From JAHDFB01 sp965658745 (GTDB lineage Bacteria; Bacteroidota; Bacteroidia; Chitinophagales; Saprospiraceae), in assembly GCA_965658745.1 (NCBI GenBank), contig CBFHTK010000002.1, forward strand, positions 186,001 to 250,000: a DNA stretch of 64,000 bases. Reading direction: 5' to 3'. Of this stretch, positions 1 to 6,990 are shown piece after piece (the stretch's first letter is position 1; the number at the start of each line of letters is the position of its first letter). A program made the position numbers and the translations under genes. The notes beneath the pieces were generated by a model. The model made no database searches, was not told the origin of the DNA, and saw only the letters and a program-made list of their open reading frames with translations.

Positions 1-16
1 ATGGGCCTGGGGTTGA

Positions 17-154
17 ATTGTCGAAGAATTTGCGAAGTCCAAAGACCGTAAGCTCATAATCAAAATGGTAAAATTACAAAATGATCCTTTTTATGTGGAG
101 TGTAATAAGGTTGCAACATTCAAAGCAGAAATGGACAAGATTAGAGATAAGTAG
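17..154 (+). pseudogene. Decayed or partial coding fragment
   Basis: One frame is open for 45 codons after an in-frame TGA at 14-16 and ends at TAG 152-154. Its composition (charged residues, regular hydrophobics, ending KAEMDKIRDK) looks like real coding sequence, but there is no start codon at the 5' end and the frame is interrupted at the window edge. It may be the C-terminal tail of a broken gene whose main part lies to the left. I do not recognise the family. From 155 to 378 I see no gene, only the palindrome at 261-285. Confidence 0.3.
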
Positions 155-260
155 GACGCTGCTATGGAAAAAGAATAGTAGAAAGATGAAATATATTCTT
201 GGACACACTATACGAGATTAGAGTTACGAGAATAAGATTGAAGAAGCACTAAGCATTGAT

Positions 261-285
261 TTTCTGGTATTGATCAATACAGAAA
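261..285. repeat. Near-perfect palindrome around GTATTGATCAATAC
   Basis: The 14-bp core GTATTGATCAATAC is its own reverse complement. TTTCT on the left and AGAAA on the right extend it to a 24-bp dyad with a single unpaired G at 266. It lies about 95 bases before the tRNA-Ser gene in non-coding sequence. It could be a protein-binding site or a small hairpin; nothing else in the sequence decides. Confidence 0.4.
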
Positions 286-378
286 GCTACTATGTGTGAA
301 CTAATGATGAAGCTTTATTCTTTTTCTTTGTTTAAGCTGATAAATTATAGCAGATTTGCGCTCCTGAGATATGGAAAC

Positions 379-466
379 GGAGGATTGGCCGAGTGGCTTA
401 AGGCGCACGCTTGGAAAGCGTGTATGCGTGAGAAACGTATCGAGGGTTCGAATCCCTCATCCTCCG
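379..466 (+). tRNA. tRNA-Ser (anticodon GGA)
   Basis: The sequence folds as a class II tRNA. The acceptor stem is GGAGGAT (379-385) with ATCCTCC (459-465), and the discriminator is G466. The anticodon stem-loop is CACGC-TTGGAAA-GCGTG with anticodon GGA. A long variable arm follows, then the T arm GAGGGTTCGAATCCCTC. The CCA end is not encoded. The 88-nt length and long variable arm fit serine. A terminator hairpin lies directly downstream. Confidence 0.95.
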
Positions 467-480
467 CAACAAATCATCTA

Positions 481-502
481 AGCCGCGCAAGCGGCTTTTT
501 TG
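481..502 (+). terminator. Terminator after tRNA-Ser
   Basis: AGCCGC and GCGGCT pair across the loop GCAA, followed by a T run. This is a compact intrinsic terminator 14 bases after the tRNA. Confidence 0.8.
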
Positions 503-510
503 TTGGTACC

Positions 511-751
511 TAGCTTCACAAAACGAAGTTTTGATGAAGGTAGTAGTAACAAAAAAGGAATAGATGATTTGTTGCGTTTTACTCCCCTCTGGGATGGGCG
601 CAGCCAATCCCAATTTCCAATAAAGTAGTTCCTCAGCAATTGTGAGTTGAATCTGAGCTAGCTTCACAAAACGAAGTTTTGATGGAGGTAGTAATTACAA
701 AAAAGAAATAGATGGTTTGTTGCGCTTTACCGCCATCTGGGATGGCCGTAG
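511..751. repeat. Two 93-bp direct repeats next to tRNA-Ser
   Basis: Copy one is 511-603 and copy two is 659-751; they differ at only a small number of positions. Each begins TAGCTTCACAAAACGAAG, which contains small inverted repeats (CAAAAC-GAA-GTTTTG). Each also carries TAGATGATTTGTTGCG or a one-base variant (561-576, 709-724), the exact reverse complement of 465-480 at the 3' end and flank of the tRNA. In one minus-strand frame both copies encode a similar short peptide, but no complete gene is present. From 752 to 809 nothing further is seen. Confidence 0.7.
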
Positions 752-809
752 TACCCCATTCTTCATCAACTTAAGATTACTTTTGACTGTCAGCATTTAC
801 AGACGAATA

Positions 810-1373
810 CTACCTTTTCGACCTTGCGACCTTGAGCTTATAGTCTGCGCTCACATTTCCTTTTCGAATCGCATCAAGTTTACGTTGAACCATTCGTTTC
901 TTTATGGGCTTAAGTTTCTCAGTGAATAAAACGCCCTCTATATGATCGTATTCATGTTGTATAACTCGCGCGTTGATCCCTGAGTAAGTTTCAATAAATT
1001 CATTAAAATTTTCATCTTGATACCGAATCTTAATTGACTCTTGTCTTTCCACATCTCCACGCACATGCGGAATACTCAAACAACCTTCCTCATAAGCCCA
1101 TTCTTCACCATCTTCTTCTAGAATTTCGGCGTTGATAAAGACTTTCTTAAAGCCTGTTTCTTCGGAATCTTCCTGTAAAATCTGTTCAGAATCAATTACA
1201 AAAAGTCTGACACTTTTTCCCACTTGTGGAGCCGCAATGCCAACACCGCTTGCTTGATACATAGTCTCCCACATGTTAGATATTAAATCCTGAAGTTCTG
1301 GGTAATCAGGAGTTATTTGTTGACATTTCTTACGAAGTACAGGCTGTCCGTATGTGTAAACTGGTAAAATCAT
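810..1373 (-). CDS. def: Peptide deformylase
   Basis: This enzyme removes the formyl group from the N-terminal methionine of nascent proteins in the cytoplasm. All three family motifs are present: GVGIAAPQVG, EGCLS with the metal-binding Cys, and HEYDH with the two His ligands and catalytic Glu. The frame stays open to an ATG at 1394, which would overlap ruvX; I prefer the ATG at 1373, because members of the family usually begin MILPxYxYG and that start avoids the overlap. At about 187 residues it has normal length. It follows ruvX closely on the same strand, so the two are probably co-transcribed. Confidence 0.95.
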   Translation of the reverse strand: MILPVYTYGQPVLRKKCQQITPDYPELQDLISNMWETMYQASGVGIAAPQVGKSVRLFVIDSEQILQEDSEETGFKKVFINAEILEEDGEEWAYEEGCLSIPHVRGDVERQESIKIRYQDENFNEFIETYSGINARVIQHEYDHIEGVLFTEKLKPIKKRMVQRKLDAIRKGNVSADYKLKVARSKR

Positions 1374-1386
1374 AATATTCTTAATG

Positions 1387-1797
1387 TTATTCATGTCCTA
1401 GATAGCGACGCAAAATTATAACAGCGCTATACATATCTAGGTTTCCTTTCTCTTGTCGTTTTTTACGACTTTTTATTGATTGCTGCATCAAACGCATCCC
1501 GTCTCTTGAAGAGAATTCCTCGTCACAAGTGTCGATTGTAATTGCAGGATAAAGCTTTAGCAGTTTAGCAATCATACCGTCAATTTCAGCGCAAAGATAA
1601 GTGTTGTTTCCATCTTTATGACGCGGATAGCCAAATACGATTTTCTCTACAGAATTCGCTGAGAGATACGTCTCAACATATTGAAGTAAATCAGATGTGG
1701 ATACTTTATCCAAAGGAGAAACGATAATTTGCATTTCATCGGTGACCGCCAAGCCAGTGCGTTTTCCTCCGTAGTCTATTCCTAGTATCCTTGCCAA
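1387..1797 (-). CDS. ruvX: RuvX/YqgF family Holliday-junction resolvase-like nuclease
   Basis: The 136-residue protein has the RNase H-like fold signature of the YqgF family: GIDYG at residues 6-10, the phosphate-loop-like FGYPRHKDG, DEEFSS in the position of the usual DERFTS, and a final D-MYSA-VIIL segment with the last acidic residue. The family is linked to pre-16S rRNA 5' end processing and, by fold, to Holliday junction resolution. The second motif is FGYP rather than the common VGLP, a mild variation. It lies directly upstream of def and is probably the first gene of that pair. Confidence 0.9.
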   Translation of the reverse strand: MARILGIDYGGKRTGLAVTDEMQIIVSPLDKVSTSDLLQYVETYLSANSVEKIVFGYPRHKDGNNTYLCAEIDGMIAKLLKLYPAITIDTCDEEFSSRDGMRLMQQSIKSRKKRQEKGNLDMYSAVIILRRYLGHE

Positions 1798-1954
1798 ACT
1801 TCTTATTGATGGGTGTTAGTTAGTAATTCTCATTTACTAACTCAAATCTGCTTAGAATAATTCAATTTGCAGGAATTATAGCGAATAAAGTCTTTAGAAA
1901 ACAGATATAGTTTTGAGTGTTGAATGCTTATTGCTAGTTTAATATTTTTGGTTT

Positions 1955-2033
1955 GGGGGTGCCCCTGCGGGTCGGGCTATCCGGCACTCTCTTCACTGCG
2001 TTCGTTCAAACAACACCTACTATCCCTCACCCA
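1955..2033. repeat. Interspersed GC-rich intergenic repeat (REP-like)
   Basis: Within the 324-bp gap between ruvX and cutC is a GC-rich stretch that starts GGGGGTGCCCCTGCGGG, continues CGGGCTATCCGG and ends CTACTATCCCTCACCC. It contrasts with its AT-rich surroundings. Sequences of this style (GGGC..., CGGGCT, CTATCCCTNACGC) are, from memory, common intergenic repeats in Bacteroidota. Related stretches are seen here at 25607-25697 and, more degenerate, at 17197-17250. The rest of the gap shows nothing else. Confidence 0.55.
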
Positions 2034-2121
2034 TGAAGTAGCAACGTTTAATACTTTTAATGATAGAAGTTTCTTTTAAATTTCCAGTGAACACTAAGTT
2101 CTTGAAAAAGACTATTTACTT

Positions 2122-2730
2122 TTAAATTCTTACAATTCTTCGACCGTGTAGAGCTTGAAATCCCTTTGTTAATTTGAATGTGTCACAGTTTTTCCAAGTG
2201 ATTGAACCTCCAGGCATGATTGTCTTGCTACTAGCGGATTGCATTGCCAACAAAGTATTAAGGCCGTCATGTGCCTTTTCTTGCCCTCCTGAGCTCAGAA
2301 TGGTATCTATCTGTTTGTACGGCTCCAAAGATTTCGTGGCCTCCAGTATATCTCGAGTGCTGTCAATCGCTTTATGAAAGGTCCATTTTTTTGTTGGGGC
2401 CAATGCTAGGATTTTTTTAGTTGCTTCGATATCGATAGTATTGTCAGCATTCAAATAACCGAAGACAAAACCTTCAATATCTAGATTTGTAAATGAATCA
2501 ATACTCTTCTCAATAGATTTAAAGTCTTCTTTGGTTAACGTAAATGAATCCGTAGGTCGTAAAATAATCCGTACTGGAATTTTAATTGTGTCCAAGAGAT
2601 TGCTGATAATTTCCAAATTCGGAGTTAGGCCACCTACATCTAGATTGGCGCATAATTCAATTCTATTTGCGCCGTTGCTTTCTGCTTTATTGGCATCTAC
2701 AATCGATTCTGTACAAAATTCTATAATCAC
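2122..2730 (-). CDS. cutC: CutC family copper homeostasis protein
   Basis: This is a TIM-barrel protein of the CutC family, historically tied to copper tolerance although its biochemical role is unsettled. Visible family signatures are GANRIELC near the N-terminus, GGLTPN, and IMPGGSI near the C-terminus. At 202 residues it is shorter than the usual 230-250, mainly at the C-terminal end, but it ends cleanly. Its start overlaps the end of the TatD gene by four bases (ATGA type), so the two are translationally coupled. Confidence 0.88.
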   Translation of the reverse strand: MIIEFCTESIVDANKAESNGANRIELCANLDVGGLTPNLEIISNLLDTIKIPVRIILRPTDSFTLTKEDFKSIEKSIDSFTNLDIEGFVFGYLNADNTIDIEATKKILALAPTKKWTFHKAIDSTRDILEATKSLEPYKQIDTILSSGGQEKAHDGLNTLLAMQSASSKTIMPGGSITWKNCDTFKLTKGFQALHGRRIVRI

Positions 2731-3506
2731 GATTTCTTATCTACTTTGAATAGTAATTCAGCGTTTTGAGTTGTAAGTTTAGAAACTTGATCAAGCGTCA
2801 CATTTTGTACTTCGGCAATTTTATGGGCAATAATTGGAATGTAAGAAGGCTCATTTCTTTTTCCTCGGTGAGGAGTCGGTGCCAAGTAAGGTGCATCCGT
2901 CTCAAGAATCAGATGTTCTAGAGGTATATCAGCTACAACTTTATCTACGCCTGCTTTCTTAAATGTCGCAACTCCACCTATTCCCATCTTAAAACCCACA
3001 TCAGCAATTCGCAGTGCTTGCTCAGAGGTGCCATTAAAACAATGGAAAACACCAGTAAGACTGCCATTTTGATATTTTTCTACCATTTCGATAGTTATGT
3101 CCAATGAATCTCTACTATGTATAGCGATAGGAATTCCAAGATCAAGAGCCCATTGTATCTGAGTTGCAAAAGCAGTTTTTTGAATTTCAAAGGTAGTCTT
3201 GTCCCAGTAAAGATCAATCCCGATTTCTCCTACGGCAATGTAATCTCGCTCCTTTAAGTGTTGCTCAATTATTTTGAGTTCTTCTTGCATATTATCTTTA
3301 ACATAACAAGGATGCAACCCCATCATGGAATGACAACTTAAAGGATAACGGCGCTCTACCTCTAGCATGGCGTTTATAGTCGAAGAATCAATATTGGGCA
3401 TATAAATTTTCTCAACTCCCACCTTTTGGGCTTGACCCAAAATTTCATCAAGATCTTCTTGAAATTCTGGTAGATAAATATGGGCATGTGTATCGATAAA
3501 TCTCAT
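2727..3506 (-). CDS. tatD: TatD family metal-dependent hydrolase/DNase
   Basis: This is an amidohydrolase-fold nuclease of the TatD/YcfH family. The sequence shows the N-terminal metal site DTHAH, the central GEIGID, IHSRDS, HCFNG, and the late LETDAPYLAP motif. The frame is open to an ATG at 3530, but the ATG at 3506 gives the family-typical start MRFIDTHAH and is preferred. Length is about 259 residues, normal for the family. It overlaps cutC by four bases. Members remove 3' ends of DNA and may act in repair; the role here is by family only. Confidence 0.93.
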   Translation of the reverse strand: MRFIDTHAHIYLPEFQEDLDEILGQAQKVGVEKIYMPNIDSSTINAMLEVERRYPLSCHSMMGLHPCYVKDNMQEELKIIEQHLKERDYIAVGEIGIDLYWDKTTFEIQKTAFATQIQWALDLGIPIAIHSRDSLDITIEMVEKYQNGSLTGVFHCFNGTSEQALRIADVGFKMGIGGVATFKKAGVDKVVADIPLEHLILETDAPYLAPTPHRGKRNEPSYIPIIAHKIAEVQNVTLDQVSKLTTQNAELLFKVDKKS

Positions 3507-3625
3507 TAAAATATGTTTGAATTCGAGCACAAAGTTACTAAATAGAACAAATAATACTTGGAAATGATGAATCTCTGGAATTTAGCTAGTTTGAAAAATA
3601 TTATGTTTGCGATAGATAATGTAAA

Positions 3626-4252
3626 ATGGCAAAGAAGCAAAAATGGTATGTGGTCTGGGTAGGAGCTAATCCTGGAATTTATGAGACGTGGGCTGAGTGT
3701 AAGGCCCAAATTCAAGGATATCCGAATGCCAAGTACAAATCTTTTGAGACGATGCAGGAAGCTCAAAAAGCTTTCAGGGGAGGAGCGAAGCATGTGTCTT
3801 ATGCGCAGAAGAAATCGAAATCGCCCGCTATTTCAAGAAGTAATATTATTTCGAACTCATTAAGTGTCGACGCTGCTTGTAGCGGCAATCCAGGTATCAT
3901 GGAATATCGGGGGGTAAGAACTTCCGATGGTAAAGAACTGTTTCGAAAAGGTCCTTTCAGAGATGGGACGAATAATATCGGTGAGTTTCTGGCATTAGTG
4001 CATGGTTTGGCATTTCTCAAGCAGCTTAATTTACCTAATCTGCCAATATATAGCGATTCTAGAACAGCTATTTCATGGGTCCGTAAGAGGAAGGTTAAAA
4101 CAACTTTAGTTCGGAATGATCAGAATGAAATCCTATTTGAATTGATGGAGAGGGGAGAGAATTGGCTTCATGCTAATCCAGTTACAAACCCTATCATTAA
4201 ATGGGAAACAAAAAGCTGGGGAGAGATACCAGCAGACTTTGGTAGAAAGTGA
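3626..4252 (+). CDS. Ribonuclease H with N-terminal viroplasmin domain
   Basis: The protein combines a caulimovirus viroplasmin-type domain (residues about 5-52, KWYVVWVGANPGIYETW) with a C-terminal RNase H1 domain. Catalytic acidic residues are visible at D82 (SVDAACSGNPG), E120 (NIGEFLALVHGL), D144 (YSDSRTA) and D204. It should cleave the RNA strand of RNA-DNA hybrids in the cytoplasm; the N-terminal domain binds nucleic acid in eukaryotic RNase H1. This two-domain form is common in Bacteroidota. A -7-like TATGTTTG lies at 3602-3609, 17 bases before the ATG, without a clear -33 element. Confidence 0.92.
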   Translation: MAKKQKWYVVWVGANPGIYETWAECKAQIQGYPNAKYKSFETMQEAQKAFRGGAKHVSYAQKKSKSPAISRSNIISNSLSVDAACSGNPGIMEYRGVRTSDGKELFRKGPFRDGTNNIGEFLALVHGLAFLKQLNLPNLPIYSDSRTAISWVRKRKVKTTLVRNDQNEILFELMERGENWLHANPVTNPIIKWETKSWGEIPADFGRK

Positions 4253-4633
4253 TTTACACCAAATTCTAAAGAATCTGCATCTAAGCTAAGTGAAATGTTT
4301 TATTATTGCGCAGAGCATAGGTTGATTTAAGTAGTTCCGAAAGCGGAAACACTAAGTAGTTAAAAGAAGTTTCTCTTACACTCGTTATTGTATATTGTAA
4401 AAATATCTAATAGAAACTAGTTTGTCTTTCAACTATTTATGTATAAAAATTGATATATTTTTCATCACAATAAAAGGAGCTGATGAAGCTAAAAACTAAT
4501 GAAATAGGCTATTGTCAATGGGAAGTACTTAACATTAAAAAAATGAATATAAACTTTGTACTTCTGTATATTTTCATAATTTTAGCATCTAATCAGACTT
4601 CAAAAATTAGTAAACCAACAAATTTTCTAAATT

Positions 4634-5359
4634 ATGCGGAAATTTTTTCTACGCTTCGTAGTATTTGCAGTTGTTTCCATAGTAGGGGCAACAAGTGTTA
4701 TGGCTCAAGAACCTGAAGCATCACAAAGTGGGCTTCAAGTTTTGAAAAAGAACTTTATCGATGGTGACTGGCGATTCATGACGCTCGTTTTGGTCTGCCT
4801 CATTATTGGATTAGCTCTTTGTATCGAGCGAATCATTACATTGAATATAGCTTCAACCAATACGGATAAGCTCTTAACTAGTATTGACGATCGTCTAGCT
4901 GACGGTGATGTTGATGGTGCAGTTGAGGTTGCTAAATCTACGCCTGGTCCAACTGCAAGTGTAATCCACGAAGGATTGAAACACCTCAGTGAAGGTCCTG
5001 CTGCAGTGGAAAAAGCGATTATATCAAACGGATCAGTCCAGATGGGACTTCTTGAAAAAGGCCTTGTATGGATATCCCTATTTATCGCAATTGCTCCGAT
5101 GCTAGGATTTATGGGAACGGTAATCGGTATGATTGGTGCCTTTAATGACATCCAAGCGGCGGGAGATTTATCTCCATCAGTTGTTGCCGGTGGTATTAAG
5201 GTAGCACTATTGACAACGGTATTCGGTCTTATTACGGCGATTATTCTTCAAATATTTTACAACTATATTGTTGCTAAAATTGATTCAATTACTAACAGAA
5301 TGGAAGAGTCATCATTGGCAATTATCGATATCTTGAGTAAGAATAAAGCTTTTAAATAA
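4634..5359 (+). CDS. exbB: MotA/TolQ/ExbB proton channel family protein
   Basis: This is the channel subunit of an ExbBD/TolQR-type energy-transducing complex in the inner membrane. The N-terminal segment (residues 1-24, ending VMAQ) resembles a signal peptide. The first channel helix follows at about 48-66. The conserved large block with two helices is at about 138-168 (APMLGFMGTVIGMIGAFND) and 183-213. It heads a four-gene operon with a small membrane protein and two ExbD genes. The 381-bp gap upstream (4253-4633) contains no gene I can support and no convincing promoter. Confidence 0.93.
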   Translation: MRKFFLRFVVFAVVSIVGATSVMAQEPEASQSGLQVLKKNFIDGDWRFMTLVLVCLIIGLALCIERIITLNIASTNTDKLLTSIDDRLADGDVDGAVEVAKSTPGPTASVIHEGLKHLSEGPAAVEKAIISNGSVQMGLLEKGLVWISLFIAIAPMLGFMGTVIGMIGAFNDIQAAGDLSPSVVAGGIKVALLTTVFGLITAIILQIFYNYIVAKIDSITNRMEESSLAIIDILSKNKAFK

Positions 5360-5379
5360 ACCTTTAAATCCGATTATAT

Positions 5380-5850
5380 ATGTATAATTTTTTATTAAGA
5401 AATGGTACTACTATCGCTTTCGTTGTCGGGTTTATAGCTGCCGTTGTACTTGTGGTAGCAGTAGTAGGCGGTGGAAGTGAGTATGCTTATGATGATCACG
5501 TAAATCTTTATGGTGTAGGTGCTTTCGGCACTGCTGTGAAAATCGGAGTAGCTTTCGTCGTCTTAGGTCTGATAGCGATTGCTGTTGGTGGCATATATGG
5601 TTTGGTGACAAACCCTAAGTCAGCAATAAAGTTTGTTATTGGCGGGGCAGTTTTGGCTGTTATGGTTGGTATTCTTTTTGCAATCTCACCTGAAGAAACT
5701 TCAGGTCCAGTAAGAGCTCTAAATGAGGAGTATGACATTCAAGGTACTACAACAAGATTGATAAGCGGTGGTATACTAGCAACTGTAATTCTTTTGGGTC
5801 TTGCATTTGCAACAGTATTACTTGCTGAAATTAGAAATGCATTCAAATAA
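5380..5850 (+). CDS. Conserved four-helix membrane protein of the ExbB-ExbD cluster
   Basis: This 156-residue protein is almost entirely membrane-embedded. Hydrophobic stretches lie at about residues 10-31, 53-76, 82-103 and 126-151, with Gly/Val-rich packing and a short C-terminal tail ending EIRNAFK. No catalytic motif is visible. It sits 20 bases after exbB and 7 bases before the first exbD, so it is very probably part of the same transcript. In Bacteroidota such a gene is often found between exbB and exbD; its role in the complex is not established. Confidence 0.8.
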   Translation: MYNFLLRNGTTIAFVVGFIAAVVLVVAVVGGGSEYAYDDHVNLYGVGAFGTAVKIGVAFVVLGLIAIAVGGIYGLVTNPKSAIKFVIGGAVLAVMVGILFAISPEETSGPVRALNEEYDIQGTTTRLISGGILATVILLGLAFATVLLAEIRNAFK

Positions 5851-5857
5851 ATAAGAA

Positions 5858-6400
5858 ATGCCAAGAAGTTTAAGACAAGCACCAGAGATTAACGCGGGTT
5901 CGATGGCTGATATAGCTTTCTTACTTTTGATTTTCTTCCTTGTAACAACAACAATTGCTGAAGATAAAGGTGTGTTGGTGAAATTACCACCTTGGTCTAA
6001 TGAGCCACCACCAGAACTTAGATTGAATGAACGTAATGTTTATTCAGTATTGGTTAATGCGCAGAATCAGTTGTTGGTGCGCAAGAGACCTATGAATATC
6101 TCGAAGTTACGTGATGACGCTAAGGATTTTATTATGAATCCAACACGTCGTCCAGATATGGCAGAAAATCCAAAGAAAGCAATTATCTCATTGAAAAATG
6201 ATAGAGGTACAGAGTATAAAACTTATATCGAAGTTTATAATGAGTTGAAAGCTGCATATAACGAGTTGAGGGAAGAGGAAGCTAGGAAGAGACACAATAA
6301 ATCTTTTGAGTTTTTAACAAAAGACCAACAACGTGCTATCAGAAGTTCTATACCATTGGTAATCTCTGAAGCAGAGCCAACAGATTTAGCTAACGAATAA
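5858..6400 (+). CDS. exbD: ExbD/TolR family biopolymer transport protein (first copy)
   Basis: The single N-terminal transmembrane helix starts SMADIAFLLLIFFLVTTT and contains the conserved proton-path Asp (D18), followed by a periplasmic domain. At 180 residues it is longer than E. coli ExbD (141), with an Arg/Glu/Lys-rich segment around residues 130-150. It should pair with the upstream ExbB to convert proton motive force into work on an outer-membrane TonB-like partner. It lies 14 bases before a second, divergent exbD. Confidence 0.92.
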   Translation: MPRSLRQAPEINAGSMADIAFLLLIFFLVTTTIAEDKGVLVKLPPWSNEPPPELRLNERNVYSVLVNAQNQLLVRKRPMNISKLRDDAKDFIMNPTRRPDMAENPKKAIISLKNDRGTEYKTYIEVYNELKAAYNELREEEARKRHNKSFEFLTKDQQRAIRSSIPLVISEAEPTDLANE

Positions 6401-6414
6401 AAAATAGATAGAAT

Positions 6415-6885
6415 ATGTCAATGTTTGCAAAAAAACGTGGAAAAGCAAAGCCAGAGGTGTCCACAGCGTCACTTCCAGACATTATTTTCATGCTTCTATT
6501 CTTCTTTATGGTTGTTACTAAATTGAGGGATTCTGAGTTGAAAGTTAATGTTAATACTCCTTCTGCGAGTGAGCTTACCAAGCTAGAGAAAAAGTCATTG
6601 GTTAACTATATTTTTATTGGTACACCAACTAAGAAATATCAAGCGACTTATGGAACTTCTCCTAGAATTCAGCTCGGTGATAAGTTTGCAGAGGCGGAAG
6701 AGATTCCAAAGTTTGTTGAAGAACATCGCTTAACAGTTTCTGAGAAGGAACGTCCTGCTGTTATTTCATCTTTGAAAGTAGATGGAAAAACAACCATGGG
6801 AATCATAACTGATGTTAAAACGCAACTAAGAAAGGCAAATCAACTAAAAGTCAATTACTCTGCAAAACCTGCGGTTATGGAGTAA
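6415..6885 (+). CDS. exbD: ExbD/TolR family biopolymer transport protein (second copy)
   Basis: This second ExbD-like protein has 156 residues, with a short basic N-terminus (KKRGKAKPE), the helix LPDIIFMLLFFFMVV containing the conserved Asp (D22), and a periplasmic domain. It differs clearly from the preceding copy outside the helix, so the two are probably different subunits of one complex rather than a recent duplication. It is the last gene of the operon, and a terminator follows within 30 bases. Confidence 0.92.
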   Translation: MSMFAKKRGKAKPEVSTASLPDIIFMLLFFFMVVTKLRDSELKVNVNTPSASELTKLEKKSLVNYIFIGTPTKKYQATYGTSPRIQLGDKFAEAEEIPKFVEEHRLTVSEKERPAVISSLKVDGKTTMGIITDVKTQLRKANQLKVNYSAKPAVME

Positions 6886-6913
6886 TTGCAAATGATTTGC
6901 ATCAATATTATAT

Positions 6914-6946
6914 GGCATTTTCTCTTATCGAGAACGTGCCTTTTTT
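6914..6946 (+). terminator. Terminator after the ExbB-ExbD operon
   Basis: GGCATTTTCTC pairs with GAGAACGTGCC (one G-U pair and one mismatch) around the loop TTATC and is followed by six T. It lies 29 bases after the exbD stop and separates this operon from the next gene. Confidence 0.75.
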
Positions 6947-6990
6947 GTTTTTGAGAAATATCTGATCCGAATATCCATTAAAATCGAATT

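Noticed and set aside
292..513. Open frame running through tRNA-Ser
   Set aside because: It overlaps the tRNA over its whole length and has no homology-like signature.
398..667. Minus-strand frame across the tRNA and first repeat (89 codons)
   Set aside because: It reads the antisense of the tRNA and of the repeat; the composition is explained by these. It may be a remnant, but it is not supportable as a gene.
4483..4716. Open frame with a purine-rich AAAGGAG upstream, overlapping the exbB start
   Set aside because: It overlaps the exbB coding start in another frame and shows no motif; Bacteroidota rarely depend on such ribosome binding sites.
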